Positions 1 through 12,600 of a DNA stretch of 64,000 bases are shown here, piece by piece. Source of the stretch: Linnemannia elongata (taxonomy: Eukaryota > Mortierellomycota > Mortierellomycetes > Mortierellales > Mortierellaceae); NCBI GenBank assembly GCA_036320915.1, contig JAXBDG010000014.1:434001-498000 (forward strand), read 5' to 3'. The notes beneath the pieces were generated by a model. That model had not been told where the DNA came from. It did not search any database and saw only the letters and a list, made by a program, of their open reading frames with translations. A program made the position numbers and the translations under genes. Each line of letters begins with the position of its first letter. Positions within the stretch are counted from its first letter, which is position 1.

Positions 1-677
1 CCAGGATGATGAATGTGCACTCTATTGTTCATTGGGAGAGAGCAAGAGGAGAACGAAAAGCGAGGTAAGTTATGAGGTCACCATGGACCAATTGAGACAT
101 TGATCGAACCAACAAGGTTGGAAAGATCTCGCCACGTTTTTTCATATCTGTGCAACTGGCATAGAAAAAATCAGCGCTAGGTGTAAAGGAGGCAGGGATA
201 TCAAATCATAGGGGACCTACTGTTCTCGTCGACACGCCACGACTCTTGCATCTCGTATTCTTCCTCAATCGTCAATGGCTCCGACGCGGTCATCTCTAGT
301 AGACAAAAAACGGGGTTTTTGCGTAGAATTGGCGACGTTAGGGTCTAGCTAAAGTGATCGACAGCAGACAAAAAATGACATGGTTGTTCACAACGAAGTA
401 ACATTCTCCAACTTGCCTAGCAACTCAGGTGACTGCATCCACTTGTTGTAGTGCTCCACATGGCGCTTCAGGTAAGGCACCAGGATGCACTTTTGTCCGA
501 CCTATTTTTTTTTTGTATCAAGCAAAAACCATAGGACATTCGAACGGTTTAGTTCGAGAGCTGATGTGTGCGAGTAGGTCCTTCCTACTCCCGTCATGCT
601 GTCTGTTCATTGTCAGTTGGAATGCAATGAGTAAGAATGAAAATGTGTACCAGGACGAGATTCTCGTTGTCAAGCAT
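1..677 (-). CDS. nat9: NAT9-type N-acetyltransferase, 5' part (runs off the left edge)
   Basis: Four exons can be read on the minus strand: 677..651, 501..417, 295..221 and 21..1, continuing beyond the window. The first exon is nine codons (MLDNENLVL). Exon 2 begins VGQKCILVPYLKRH and ends SPELL; exon 3 carries MTASEPLTIEEEYEMQESW; exon 4 begins at KCTFIIL. This order matches the start of the NAT9 family of GNAT acetyltransferases, which has V-G-K-x-V-x-L-V-P-Y, then L-T-A-S-E-P-L-T-L-E-x-E-Y, then K-C-T-F-I-V-L. NAT9 of animals has been linked to microtubule stability; the fungal role is not known to me. All phases close (0, 1, 1). Intron 2 (296..416) uses GC..AG borders (GGCAAGT donor). The catalytic acetyl-CoA motif lies outside the window. 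The gene is divergent from the Myb gene starting at 1008. I am confident of the family and fairly sure of the start codon. Confidence 0.85.
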
Positions 678-1007
678 GAAGGCGATGCGGGTATGAGTGA
701 GTTGTAGGAGGAGGTGTGTAGGGTGTCTGGGCTTGTTCACAAAGGTGATCATTCACACCTTTTGCCCAAAAACCCAACTTGCGTGACTGTCCTTCAATAC
801 ACATTAATGCCTTGTAAACAAACCTTTCACAATTGGACCCCTTTTGTCTTTTTCCTGCACCCTTCTCGTGTCGCTCACCTCCATTGCTCTCTCTCACACT
901 CTCCCCTCCTTTGTCACACCACCCCAAGTCCCATTCACAACCCTTTACGACCTTTTCATAATTCGAGCGCGACTCCTTTTTTTTTTCAAAGGAAAACCAC
1001 GGCAGGA
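678..1007. promoter_or_regulatory. Divergent promoter between NAT9 and the Myb/SANT gene
   Basis: The two start codons face away from each other across 330 bp. The strand read toward the Myb gene becomes pyrimidine-rich from about 839 to 1000 (repeated CTCTC, CCCCTC and a run of T), which is typical of leaders elsewhere in this window. No clear TATA box is visible. Confidence 0.5.
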
Positions 1008-3413
1008 ATGACACTCACACAAGCGCTTTGGCGCTCACTACCCACCACCAACTCTTCTTCCCTGCGACCACTGCTACTCAACTGTCCTTCTATTTTCTCC
1101 GCAACCTCAGTCTCGGGAACCGCCGTGCCGGCCATGGCCCTGAGACGGATATCAACTTTACCCCGCCGTAATGCTACTCCTACTTCCACCACCACCATCT
1201 CCACGTCCGTCATATCTCGGAGACTGTTTCATACCACCCCTACGACCAAAAATACCACTACTACTATTCCCGAAATTCCTACCGAGCTGGAATCTCAAGC
1301 ACCAAGTATCGGAAAGGTAAAATATTCAAAAAGAAATGGGCACTTCTAAATATTATCCCCGCGTAATATGTGATCTCCATACTCACACACAAAAACACCG
1401 TATTGACTTATTTTCCATTGAACAAAAAAAAACATATAGTCACCGGTGATAAAGCCACTGTCGCGTAAACCAAGGAACTCCCGGAACACGAGATGGACTC
1501 CAGAGCTGGACGAGAGACTTCTTGAGCTTCGAAAGGCAGACCAGACTTGGGAATCCATCAGTCGTTTCATGGGCCGTTCGACCTCTGCTTGTTCAGATCG
1601 GTACTACACAGCTCTGGACCCAGCACTACGCAATTGGACACCCGCCATGTTTGCGAAACTGAACCAGATGGTGGAGGATGGCGAGAAATGGTCAGATATT
1701 GCAGTCGCGTTGGGTGCCAAGATTGTGGCGTGTCAGAATCAGTGGCGGACGCTCGGGAATGGAAAGTATAGGATCAAGGGAATCATTACCACGTCACAGT
1801 CCTTGTCGTGGACGCCTTATGAGATGGAGGCTTTCTGGGCGGCGTGGATTCGTTTGAGCAAGGAGGTCGTTCAGGATGAGTCGGGACACAAGTTGGATTG
1901 GAAGGAGTTTGCGGCAGAAGTCAAGACCAAGACGGCGGTCGAGTGTCGGAAGGCGTTCAAGTTGTTGGTTAACCATGCTCTCAAGGATGCACCTGGATGG
2001 GTCAAGCTGGAGACGGTTAGTTATGTTTCGGAGACGATCAAGGTTGCCCGGGCCCGGAAACGACTTGAACTCAAGGAGAAGAGGCTAAAGGATGCGGCAG
2101 CAGCAGGAGGAGAGGCTTTGAATCTGGACGACGAGGATCTGGAGGATGACGATGATGATGATGATGAGACTTCTACTAGTGCCGCTGCTGCAGGAGGAAC
2201 TAAAAATACGCGACAAAAGTTGACTGCCTGGACGGACGAGGAGCACAAGGCGCTTTTTGAGGCTGTGGAGCGGTATGGATTGTTCTCTGGCTGGACAAAG
2301 ATCAGGAATGAGGTCAAACCTGATGCAAACGACGAGGACGTCGAGATCGAGTACTATCATGTGAGCGGAATCCAGGAGAAACCGAAAGAGGAGTCGAGCG
2401 AGACTGATGTCGTTGAGATTGTGCCACTGGAGAAAGGGACTAAGATTCATGGTGAATGGACAGACAAGGAAGCTGCACGGTTGAGTTTGGTCCTGATGAA
2501 GTACAGTCATATGCCTATTTGGGCTGAAAGAGCCGAGGAGATGGGGGTTTCACCGACTGAGGAGGATTATGAGATCTTGTTCAAGAACAACAGGGATAAT
2601 CCGATCAAGCGACTCAGCAAGAAGGAATTGAAGGCGCTGGAGAGGGATGGAAAGCGGAGAGTCAGAGGGCGGGGCAAAAAGTTCCTCTTGCAGGGGGCTG
2701 CCGATGCCGCTAAAGCTGGCACAGAAATTCCAACAACGCCACCAGTTCAGGAGCCGGTCCGCGCGGTGCAGGAGACCATTGCCTCGACCACTAAAACTAT
2801 TCATCGGAGTTCCGACAACAACAACAGCGATGATGAAGGCCCCAACGAGCAAAGAACGGAACTCCTGTGGAACGCCGACCGAACGCTACGCCTCCGCCGC
2901 CTTGTTGGCCAACAGCAACTCCAGGAACGCTCAGGTCACGCTATCGACTGGTCCTGGATCGCAGAACATATCGGCCCTGGATTCGATGCCAGTACCTGCA
3001 TCACCAAATGGCAGTCTCTCCCCGAACACTCCTCCATCAAAGTCGAACCGGCCCGTTTCTGGGACGAGGCAGATATCCGGTTACTGGAACAGGGGATCCT
3101 GACGCACGGCAACCTATGGACTTGTATCCAACGTGACTTCCTCCCCGAACGGACAACAGACTCTATCCGCCGTAAGGTCAGCAATCTGCAAAAGAAGCGC
3201 GAGCATCTGATCATGGACGCTCGTGCGACAGCTGTGGCGTTGAAGGAGAAATACCCAGATCTGGATGTCGAGGAGACAGTCAAGAATGCGATTATTGCCG
3301 ATCAGAGCTGTGTCCTGTGGGGTCGGCTTAATGATCTGTTGAAACAGTACCGGGAAAACCCTAAAAACGTCGCCCAGGGTCCTAAACGGCGTGAGTTCCC
3401 ATCGGAGGTGTAG
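1008..3413 (+). CDS. Multi-repeat Myb/SANT protein with a mitochondrial-type presequence
   Basis: Two exons, 1008..1316 and 1440..3413, joined in phase 0 across a 123-nt intron (GTAAAA..TATAG), encode about 760 residues. Residues 1-90 contain Arg, Ser and Thr but no Asp or Glu, and hold SRRLFHTTPTT near residue 70, which fits an MPP/Oct1 cleavage site (Arg at -2, then L-x-x-T). From about residue 118 there are Myb/SANT repeats: NTRWTPELDE.., RNWTPAMFAK.., SLSWTPYEME.., LTAWTDEEHK.., HGEWTDKEAA.., ELLWNADRTL.. and ARFWDEADIR... The first two are closest to the canonical three-Trp Myb form and the rest are divergent. An Asp-rich stretch (..DDDDDDD..) lies between repeats 3 and 4. Myb domains bind DNA, so a role on mitochondrial nucleic acid is possible but inferred. 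The gene ends 132 bp from the stop of the convergent symplekin gene. The presequence sits in its own exon. Confidence 0.85.
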
Positions 3414-3545
3414 CCATCATAAAAAATCCTCCTTACGTTTTGCATTTTTTTTACTTTGAAAAGCCACATGTTGGATGTAGATGTTGTTTAAAAAAAAATA
3501 GGCGTATGCACAATTATTTTTTAGGTTTATTTGGGTTTTGGAGCT

Positions 3546-6500
3546 TTAAGAATCTCCTCCAACAGTTATCCTCTCGTCCGTCTCTGGACCTCTACTACTA
3601 CTACCTCCATCTCCATCTTCTCCTCCTGGCCCTGATCCTGATCCTGACCCTGGAGCAGCCACAGGCAATGAAGCAACATTATGCACATTCAACTGTTTGG
3701 CAGCACCACCACCAACCCTCCGTCCCGAAGACTTGGCCTTCTGATACGCATCGACCGACTCCTTCAACGACGGTTCCATCGCCAAAACCTCCTTAAGCTG
3801 TTGACGTGGGAGACTAGCAATCACACTAGCACTTGTCGGTTGCATCATTTTTGCGCATCGGACAAAGCCCTTCCAAAGAACGGGGCGGGTCCAGACGTTC
3901 TTTTGGATCATACGAGCCAGGATCATACTGTTGACGAATCCTATGAGATTCTTGTAGAGTGTGATGGCTTGGATGACGGTGCGCATGAAGAGTGAGGGGA
4001 TGTTGGGCATGTCGAGGAGTTGTTGCAGAACGACGGCGATGATTTCTGATTTGTAGATCTCTGGGTGATGGAAGCAGATGTCCATTGCTAGGTTTATCAT
4101 AACAACAAGGAGAGAGAAAGGGGTAGAATAAGTTAGTTTACCAGAAACAAATATATTGATATCTCGTGCGTGAGTGGAAATAATGCATGATTGTTACCTT
4201 CACAAGCAGCCTTCCATCCGACAACGTCCTCCATCAGATGAAGCTGGATCAACAACTCTGAAGGTGACAAGACAGGCCCACGGGCCTGGATACTGACACT
4301 GCCAGCCAGAGCAGTACCAGTACTACTATCACGTCTGTCCAAGTTGCCACTACCAGGTACTCCAGGTGCTCCATTCTGTTGAGCCGTAGCTCCAGGTCCA
4401 CTGTTGTTGTTGGTAGCCCCTGGTCCTCCTGCTGCGGTGGCAGAAGATCCCGAAAGTAGTTTTAAGAACACGTCTGTGACAGTCCTGCGCTCCCGCTCGG
4501 TACCCTTTAGGAGACTGACGATCCTTGGTAGACTGGCCAAGACCTCTTCCTTGTTAAGTCCGCTGATGATGGGGACCAAGAACCGGGCGTTCAAATCGTG
4601 CTGGATCACTGCTGCCTGTACAGCGCTCACTAAGCCGGGTGATGGACGAACTATAGTAAAGAATAGATCGAACGTTAGAAAAATAGCACACAAAAAAAAA
4701 CAGGACCCTTACAGAAAGAAACATCTTCCCAAAGCGCAAACGTAAAATATACCTCCGTCAGTCAAGATGAAAATGATCCTCAAAACGAGCATCTCCGCAC
4801 CCAGCGGGAAATCGCGAATGAGATCAAGGAGCTTGGTCGAGTCTGATTTAATCGACTTGATAAGTGGATGAATCGTCTGTCGAACCACCCGCTGCACAAA
4901 CGGATCAAACGCAGTGTACTGCGACAGCAACACCCCCAAAAGACTGTGGTTTTTTGCACAGAGTGAAAAGTACAACTCCAGCAAGCGCGCAATATCGTCG
5001 TGCGCCACCCTCAGTGCCTGTTCATAGACCTCGCTAGGCAAACCTGCTTCTACTCCCGAGTTTCCTGAAGTGACAGGTGAGCGGAGACGGTCGTGGTTGT
5101 CCATGGGTTCGTCCTTGACCTCGGACTTGACAGTAGTGTCCGAAGAGCCTCGACGTGAAATCTCGGGACTTGAACGAACAACTCCATCCATGGCAGCACC
5201 AGCTCCTTCATGAGATGAGACCGGTGCATCGATAGCACGTTTAGGGACAGGGTAATCCTTGAGCGCATCCAATTGGGACAACGCAAACTCTTCCACCTGG
5301 GGTCCGACGGTGGAATGTTCCAAATACCACTTCTTGGCCATTACAATTGCCATCGATCGCTGCAGCTTTTCGGGGTATGTCGTGTAGCTCAGTAAGAGTT
5401 CCAGAGCGCGCGCACGACTGGGTGGGCGCAGGTTCACGACGTCACGTAGGCATACAATGCCCTGCTGAGCTCTCAGTGGATCATCGCAGTACTTTTGGAT
5501 CATATCCACAGCACCATCTGGCAGCTCAGGTACTTCCAGCAGGAAACGCGTCAGACCCCGATCCTTGGCATCATAATCGGTTCCGGATGTAATTCCGTCG
5601 AGAATCTTGTAGAGACACCAGAGATACTGTGGTTCTCGATCATCCATGTCTTCACCCGACTGGCGACGGCACATTCCTTCGTAGTACCACTCCTCATGAA
5701 GCCAAGTCAAGGCCAGCTCCCTCCGTTGCTTGAAATCTTGGCAGATATAGTCCACCATCCTCTCCTTCATGCTCTGTACACCAGATGCTGCCACCTCGTC
5801 TGAGTTCCTTGGGAAGGCTCTTGTCAGAAGTCGCGAGACAATCGACATCCAGTCCGCCTTAGTCACCACCTTGGTAGCATGATCCTTGGCGTCGTCCTTG
5901 TCGAACGGCACAATTGCTCCCTCCGCACCCTCAACAGCAGCTTCGCCCTCTATTTCCTCTGGTCGGTTTCCGGACGCAGCTGCCTCAAGCATCTTTCTCC
6001 CGGTCATGCCTGGTACTGAGACCAAATGCTCTGATCCAAGGATACGCTCAAAGGCGAGTTCCAGTAGCTTCCTGGTAGGTGGCAGGGTTGTGTCCACGAC
6101 AGGACGATCGACTGTTGGCTCAAAGGGTTTGACCTGGAAGGTCTCCTGCTTCAAAAGCCGCCTTGATTCCTCAGAATCTGCATTCTTGGTCTCCATCTTG
6201 ACATCCTTGTCAGTAGCCTTGCCATCCTCCTCATTTGTCCGTGAGGGCAGAGCGGCGACAGTGACTGCGTCTGAAACGACAACAACGGGTCGTGAAGGAA
6301 GCTGAGTGGGAGTATGCTTGGGGGGCATGACCTTAATGCTGACCTGAATGTTATCAGGGATGCGAGGGAGTGCGAGTTTGGCAATGTTGAGCTCCTTCTT
6401 GACCTCATGCCTCGCCTCCTGCTTGACTTCAGGCATGGGTGGGGGAGGTCCAGCTCCTAGCATAGGGAAATGACCTGGTGGTCCAAGGTGTGGGGGGTGT

Positions 6501-8646
6501 CCGAAAGGAGGTGGAGGAAAGGGATGTCCGTGGGGTGGTGGTGGCATCATTCCTGGTGGGAGCATAGGTGGCGGTGGTCGTTGAAGTAAGAGCCCTGGCG
6601 GTGGAGGTCCTGCTCCTGGTGGGGGCATGGGCAAATTGCCTTCCTTCAATCCCATGATTGGCAGTGTTGACTATTTCAGTAATTAGAAAGGCATTGATAT
6701 AACATTAGGACATCTAACTTTGTCAATCATCTTGGCAGCAAGTAGCAACTTATGAAATCAAACTTACGAGGAAAGAGTGAAAGAGGTGAGGAATGTGGTT
6801 TGCTGCAAGGGTCTCGAAAATAATGTCGACAACATGATGGACTGGCAGCTGAGTGATGTTGATTTGGCTGAGCACGTTCTGACCAAAGCCTGGGGGGATG
6901 TTGGGTGGTGGTGGTGGCCCCGGTGGCCCCGGTAATGTTGGTGGCCCTGATGGAGCAGGCATAGGTGGTGTATTTGTGCCGCGGGTGTCAGGTTCTTGCT
7001 TCATCCTCTTCAACTCCAAATCCTCGCTGTCTTGGTTGTTGCTAGATCTTCCACGCTTTGATGATCTCCTAGATTCGTCTTCTGGGTGAAGGAGTTGTTG
7101 CTGTTGTGACCGACTCAATGGGTTGCCGTTGTACTTGACGCCGTAGCTGGAAAGAGTATCTGTAACAATTTGAAGCTGTGGGGGCTGCAATTGCATTCTA
7201 GGAAAGAGATAACGTGTGAGAGCGTTGATGTGAGTCGGCAAAGTCTGAGGGCGATTGGACGTGGGTAAAGATGCATTTGTATGTCCAGGGATCCTGTGCT
7301 TGACCCTTACTTTGAGATGGACAAAAGTTGTATCCTGATCGCCTTGTCAATGAATTTGATCTGGAGCGGGGTGAAGTGTGGTGGAGGCGAAGGTTTGATG
7401 AAGGAGGCCCAGGTTCCGAGAATGACGGGTATAAACTGAGGTCGTGCCCGTTGCAAAGCACTGGTCTGGCTGATGATCGCTGTGACAACGGTGGAAGAAC
7501 TAAAACGTTGAAAAATTGGATGCAACAAGAGAAATGCTGTGATTAGATGTGAGGTAACAACCGCGCCACCAAAATAAACTTCGCCTCCTGTAAACTCTCT
7601 AGTACGTACATCATTGGCCGCTGAATAACAGACAAAAGCTCCCGTAATAAAACGTCGGACTCGTGTTGAAGAACTCCAGCGTTCAAGAACGGGTGAGTAG
7701 ATGGGATCTTGTTGAGCGACAGTGTCTAATGCACAAGAATGAAGGCACATAATGAATGCCTCTTGGTTAGTGTCTGAAGATTCTTCCTGCTCCTCAATGG
7801 AAGCTGAAATGTTAGCCCCTATTGGCAATCATTCCTGCGATCCTGCAACAGTACCTCCGAATCATGAGCCATAGAGTTCCGTTGGCTGTGCGACTGGATC
7901 TGGACAACAGTTTGCAAATACTTGCAAATCGCCAAGAGAATACCCTCGTTGGGAGTTCCAAGATGACCCAACACAGCCTGCTTGATCCTGACAGCATATT
8001 CACCCCAGAGGTTAGCGAGATCCGCGGACTCCTGACAACTAGTGAGTGTTAAAGAAACGAATCGTATTCGATGTCAGTGTCCTGTTTGCGTAGTTTCTTC
8101 GCCAAAACAACAATAGCCTTCGATTGCCATACCAGATCTGAAAGACAACTGGGTAGATGGAAGCACAGATTTGGACGGCGCGCTTGGCCACTGTCGCAGA
8201 AGAACTCCTGACCAGTTCTGCCAAAATCTCCACTGCCTTCAGTAAAGCTATTGTTAAATAATCAAGAGGTAGTCGAACACGATTAAGTCAATAATGCAAG
8301 CTCTGAAAGCAACTGGGCGTTGTGCACAGAATGAATGGTCGATCCTGGCAAGTTACGGGCTGTGCATACCATCTCTGAGATCGAATGAAAGTGTGTCGAT
8401 AGCCTCGCTGAGGGCAATATCCTGCAGGTACCCGATCCACCATAAAGCGACCATCTCCAAGTTATTGGTTGATCTCCTCGCCTCCTGCATGACTCCGAGT
8501 GCTGCATCGAACTGGTCGAGACTGGGTTCCTTCTTCCAGTCACGCGTGAAGGCTTGAAGGTGCTTTGTTAACTCTTGCGGGTTGGTAGCAACGGTGGCGT
8601 GGTTTAGGTGTGCATGAAGCACGAGCTGAAGGTCCTGGGAAGACAT
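3546..8646 (-). CDS. pta1: Symplekin/Pta1, pre-mRNA 3'-end processing scaffold
   Basis: Nine exons on the minus strand: 8646..8370, 8247..8133, 8038..7855, 7725..7610, 7499..7311, 7197..6768, 6670..4753, 4650..4198 and 4087..3546. All phases close, giving about 1407 residues (human symplekin is 1274). Symplekin/Pta1 is the HEAT-repeat scaffold of the cleavage and polyadenylation factor and holds Ssu72 and the endonuclease module. The N-terminal HEAT region shows VEILAELVRSSSATVAKRAV, LNKIPSTHPFLN and TAIISQTSALQRARPQ, which align with the symplekin N-domain (SLDRIPRDHP.., ..IARQRPMF). The conserved C-terminal domain gives VVLQQLLDMPNIPSLFMRTV and RMIQKNVWTRPVLWKGF. Between them (roughly residues 385-500) lies a long Pro-rich insert (PGPPGPPPPP, PPPMLPPGMMPPPP) that is larger than in animal proteins as I know them. 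The start ATG is the first in an open exon; TATATAC-like boxes lie upstream near 8780-8800. Confidence 0.95.
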
Positions 8647-9606
8647 GTGGAGTGTGATGTCTGTCGATCAGATTTGAAGGGGTGGGCCGCTGGCTGGGGG
8701 TTGATATCCTTCGTGAGTCAAGGCGACTATCCCGTGAACTGTTCCTGCAGTGGAGTATAGACAGACCCGTCCTGATGGTGAAGGATATAAGTATATAAGA
8801 CGTCCAGCGTTGTCTCGATGGAAGAGCGAGAATGAAGTAGAGGGCAGAAAGAGAGACGTTGGGCAAGGCGCAAACAAACTTTGGTGTCAAGACCAGGGCA
8901 GCACGCGCGATCGACGTCACCTTCTTTTCTGCCGGTGAAGGTTCGAACCCCTGTGGATGCGATCAGTTTTGCGAAATAGAAAAAGAAATTATTAATTGGC
9001 TGTGTCTCAAAGTCATTTTGCGTGGGAGAAGAAAAGAATTAATGGATCCAAAGGGGATCCAGAAAAGCTTGATTGATAACAAGGGCGAAGCAACAACAAC
9101 CATGGCTGCTTTAGATCTGGTAACCACATGAGTCTGGTAGCAATAGGATGAATGGGGTGGGTGACAAAGCAAGTATAGCAACGAGAGAGTGTGTGAGTCA
9201 AAGGACTACAGGTGAATGAAAGGGGCGGCGGGGATGGACCTGCTGACCCTGAGGTTGTCTGCTTCTTTGGGGGGGGATAATCTCTGCCCCTGTTCGTTCC
9301 CCTGAGTCTGACTGTTCCTTGCCTTGGCAGTCAATACATATACAGCTTTGTGGACTATCCACCTACAGTCCAACAGTCTACAAAGCACCCCTCTTCTTCT
9401 TCTCCTCCTTCCTCTTCACACTTCCTTCCTTGCCCCTATGTGAATCTCTGTCTTCTCTTTCCATCACACCTTTTTATTCATTCTTTCTCCTTTGCTCACT
9501 ATTTGTGACATTCCAATCCCTACTTCATTCTTTTCCCTCGCTAATAAGGGTCCCCCTTTTCTACTTTTACTCCTCCCCCTTGACCGACTGACCGACACCA
9601 AGAACG
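8647..9606. promoter_or_regulatory. Divergent intergenic region between symplekin and FAB1
   Basis: There are 960 bp between the two starts. Near symplekin, GATATAAGTATATAAG at about 8786-8801 offers TATA-like boxes on both strands. Toward FAB1, from about 9380, the plus strand becomes strongly C/T-rich (TTCTTCTTCTCCTCC..), as in the other leaders of this window. No ORF here looks coding. Confidence 0.5.
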
Positions 9607-12600
9607 ATGGTCTCCTCAAAACCACTACCACCCATTCCCGCCCCTCCTCCCTCGGAAAAACGCGCCCATCATCTCTTCTCATCAGTCACCCACCACCACA
9701 GGAAAAAGTCAGAGTCTGCTGCTGCTGCTGCTGCTGCGACAACTACTACTACTACTACAAGCACCACAACCTCGACTAGTGTCGCTGCAAACACGAGTAT
9801 AGCGACAAGTGCAGCAGTCGCTCCTTCAACGACAGCAGCAGCTATGACCGAACCTCAGCAGCAACAACCACACTCACAACCACAACCACAAGCGCAGTCT
9901 ACTCTTGCCTCCAACAGCTTCTTTTCTTTCTTCACCTCTGCTGTTTCTACCATCCGCTCGACAAACACAGCAACAACACCCACTGCCACAAGGTCATCGT
10001 CACCCGCACCTTCTACTATCGTTGGCCCAACGGATGATACGACTTTGTCCTCCTTAACCGATACCACCGACCCCGCCATCGACAACAACCTTAATACAAC
10101 ACTAAAACCACCCATGGTCACGCTGGACCAGCGGTCATTTCAACACCTACGCGCCATCGCCCGGCAGTCCATTGCGAGTTCTTGTCTCGAGCCGGAGTTC
10201 CTCTGGCTGGGCTTGTTGATGGACATGCTGCAGAAACTCGCTGCCAATATGTCGGATGCCTGGCAGCAGATAGAGGCTTCATTCGAGTCAACAAACTACT
10301 TGGATGCCCTCGATACTTCCGACACCTTCACCACTGTGACCGAAAAAAATGCAAAGGACAAGGTCAAGGACAAAGTCAAGAACAAGGAGAAGGATAAAGA
10401 GAAGGACAAAGAGGATGCCAAGAGTCTCCCTCAATTTGGATATAGCATCCAGCTGGTCAAGAACATCAGCACTAGTCAGGAATGCAGTTTTACTGCAGGC
10501 CAGTTCAGAGGCGAGTCCATCCTCCTGGAGGAGCGCACTATGGAGGAGAGAATTCGATGTACGTTTTGTAATGGATGACCAAAGGTCATCATACCTGCTT
10601 TACGTTTGTTTTTTTTGGGGGGGGGTTTTCAGCGCGTGCAAGTAATGATCGATGGTCAGTGTCCGTCCATGGGCCGCCTGGTCTTGATTTTATTCAGACT
10701 CCGCCAATGAGATAATTAACACCTTAGCCCTGTGCCTTGTTGCTTTGAATGATTTCTGCCCTTAGCGCCAAAACAGGAACCGATTCAAATCTTGCTTGGA
10801 GGAACAATTGCCCTTGCTGCTGGTGCGGACGACCTGGCAAAGGTCGAAAAGATTCTGGAACTGCTCGTCTTTGCGCTCTGCTCGATGCAGCTCGAGATGT
10901 ACCTCATGCAGGACCACAACATCGTGCGACACGAACCCTCACTCTTCTCACCAACCTCGCACGACCCAGAGCCACGGAAACCCTCCATCCCAATCCAACA
11001 AAACGCCATCAACAATTCCAAGCGTACCTCCAAGGGCTCAATGATCTTTTCGTGGCTCTCCCGTGGAACCCTTCCAGCAAAGTACAAAAAGGGGACCACT
11101 CAACTCTCGGCACAACTGGACGGTCAAACCGGCGCCGGTCGGGATGGCAGGTCATCAGGCCTGAGCACAGCAACACCAAGCTTGGCAGAGGACTTTGGAC
11201 TCGGCGAGGATTTGCATAGTTACCAGAGTTACCGGTTTGCAAAAATCATCCAGCAGGTCGAGAAGGCTATCATCTCAGTCTCGCCCGATGTCAGCTTTCC
11301 ACCACCACATCTTTTGCTCCGCCTTCGGGATGAAGAAGCTGTCGGTCCGGGCTCCAAGCGCAAGTCCTATACATGGGAGGATGTCGAGTTTGTGGCCAAG
11401 AAGATTGGATTTGGCAATCGAATGGGACGACCCAAGATGGGCGGAGCTCTGGGTCCGCTCACTCGTTTCGGAACAACCACCTCGACTGCGACGAACCAGA
11501 CCGGTGCTACAGGAAAAGGAAATCGACTACCGATTGACTCGCGAGCAGGACTGGAGCATTTGATGACCAACGGAAACGCTCTTCAAGGGATTTTCAACCA
11601 CCAATCGATCTCCTTTTCACACTCGTACTACTGGTCTGCAACAGCTGCAGCCCCGTGCGAGTCGCCTCGCCTCATCACGATGGAGTATTATCGGAAGGAA
11701 GGGATGTACGAGGACATGGATCTCGGAGAGATGATCGAGTACCTTTGCAGACGAGCACATCATCTTTGCAACGACAAGAAGTGCGGACACAAGCGGCTGG
11801 AACATATTTCGACTTACACCCATGGCGAGGCACGAATCAATATTACGCTAGAGCAGCCCCGACCTGACTCTGCCACAGATTTCGACTCGGAGGAGTTTAC
11901 GCCGTTTTTGAGCAACAACAAGACGATGGCGGTGTGGACCAGGTGCAAGATGTGTAAGACCAGGACGAAACCGCGGATGGTCTCTCGAGCGTCTCGGATA
12001 TACTCCTTTGGAAAATATCTGGAGCTATTACTGTACAACCACCATTTCGAGCCTGGACCTCGTCCACTCTGCGACCATGCTTTATCCAAGGATGCTATTG
12101 CTCGTTGTTTCCTCTACCGCGGGCTAGTGGTCAACTTTGAAGTGGAGAGTATCGACTTGTTTGAGATGCGGATATCCCGGCTACAGTGCAACGAGGACTT
12201 TCCAACCATGCCTCGGCTATCGCCAAGTGACTGGAATGACGACCCCCACGACTTTACAACTACCAACGCATCCACAGGACCACCTTCTTCGCAAGTCAGT
12301 ATGGTCTCGATATCGGCTCATTGCGACTATATCACGGACACAGAGCATTCCAGCCAAATCGATGCCACAAGGATAGAGATCATGCATTTCTACGAGTCTT
12401 GCAAGAAGATCATTGTTGCGATGGAGGAGCACTTTGGAGAAACAAAGTCGGTCGTGAAGCGGACAAGCAAGCAGGACTCCTCGACTCGAAGAGCTGCGAT
12501 GGATCCGGTCAAGAAGGCAGCCTTGAGTAGCCTGGATGATTTGGGAGATCGATGGAAGACTGACGAGTTCGACCTTTATGACCAACTAAAGAAGATCCCG

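Noticed and set aside
1446..3413. Myb gene as a single exon starting with GTG at 1446
   Set aside because: A phase-0 intron links it to the ATG at 1008, and eukaryotic genes rarely start with GTG.
7294..7310. A 17-nt gap in symplekin that would keep an alternative frame (micro-intron or frameshift)
   Set aside because: A normal 113-nt intron from GTAAGG (7310) to TTTCCTAG (7198) closes phase 2 and gives a good symplekin continuation.
8932..8960. GGTTCGAACCCC as a possible tRNA T-arm
   Set aside because: The flanking bases do not form a 5-bp T-stem on either strand and no acceptor or anticodon arm can be folded.
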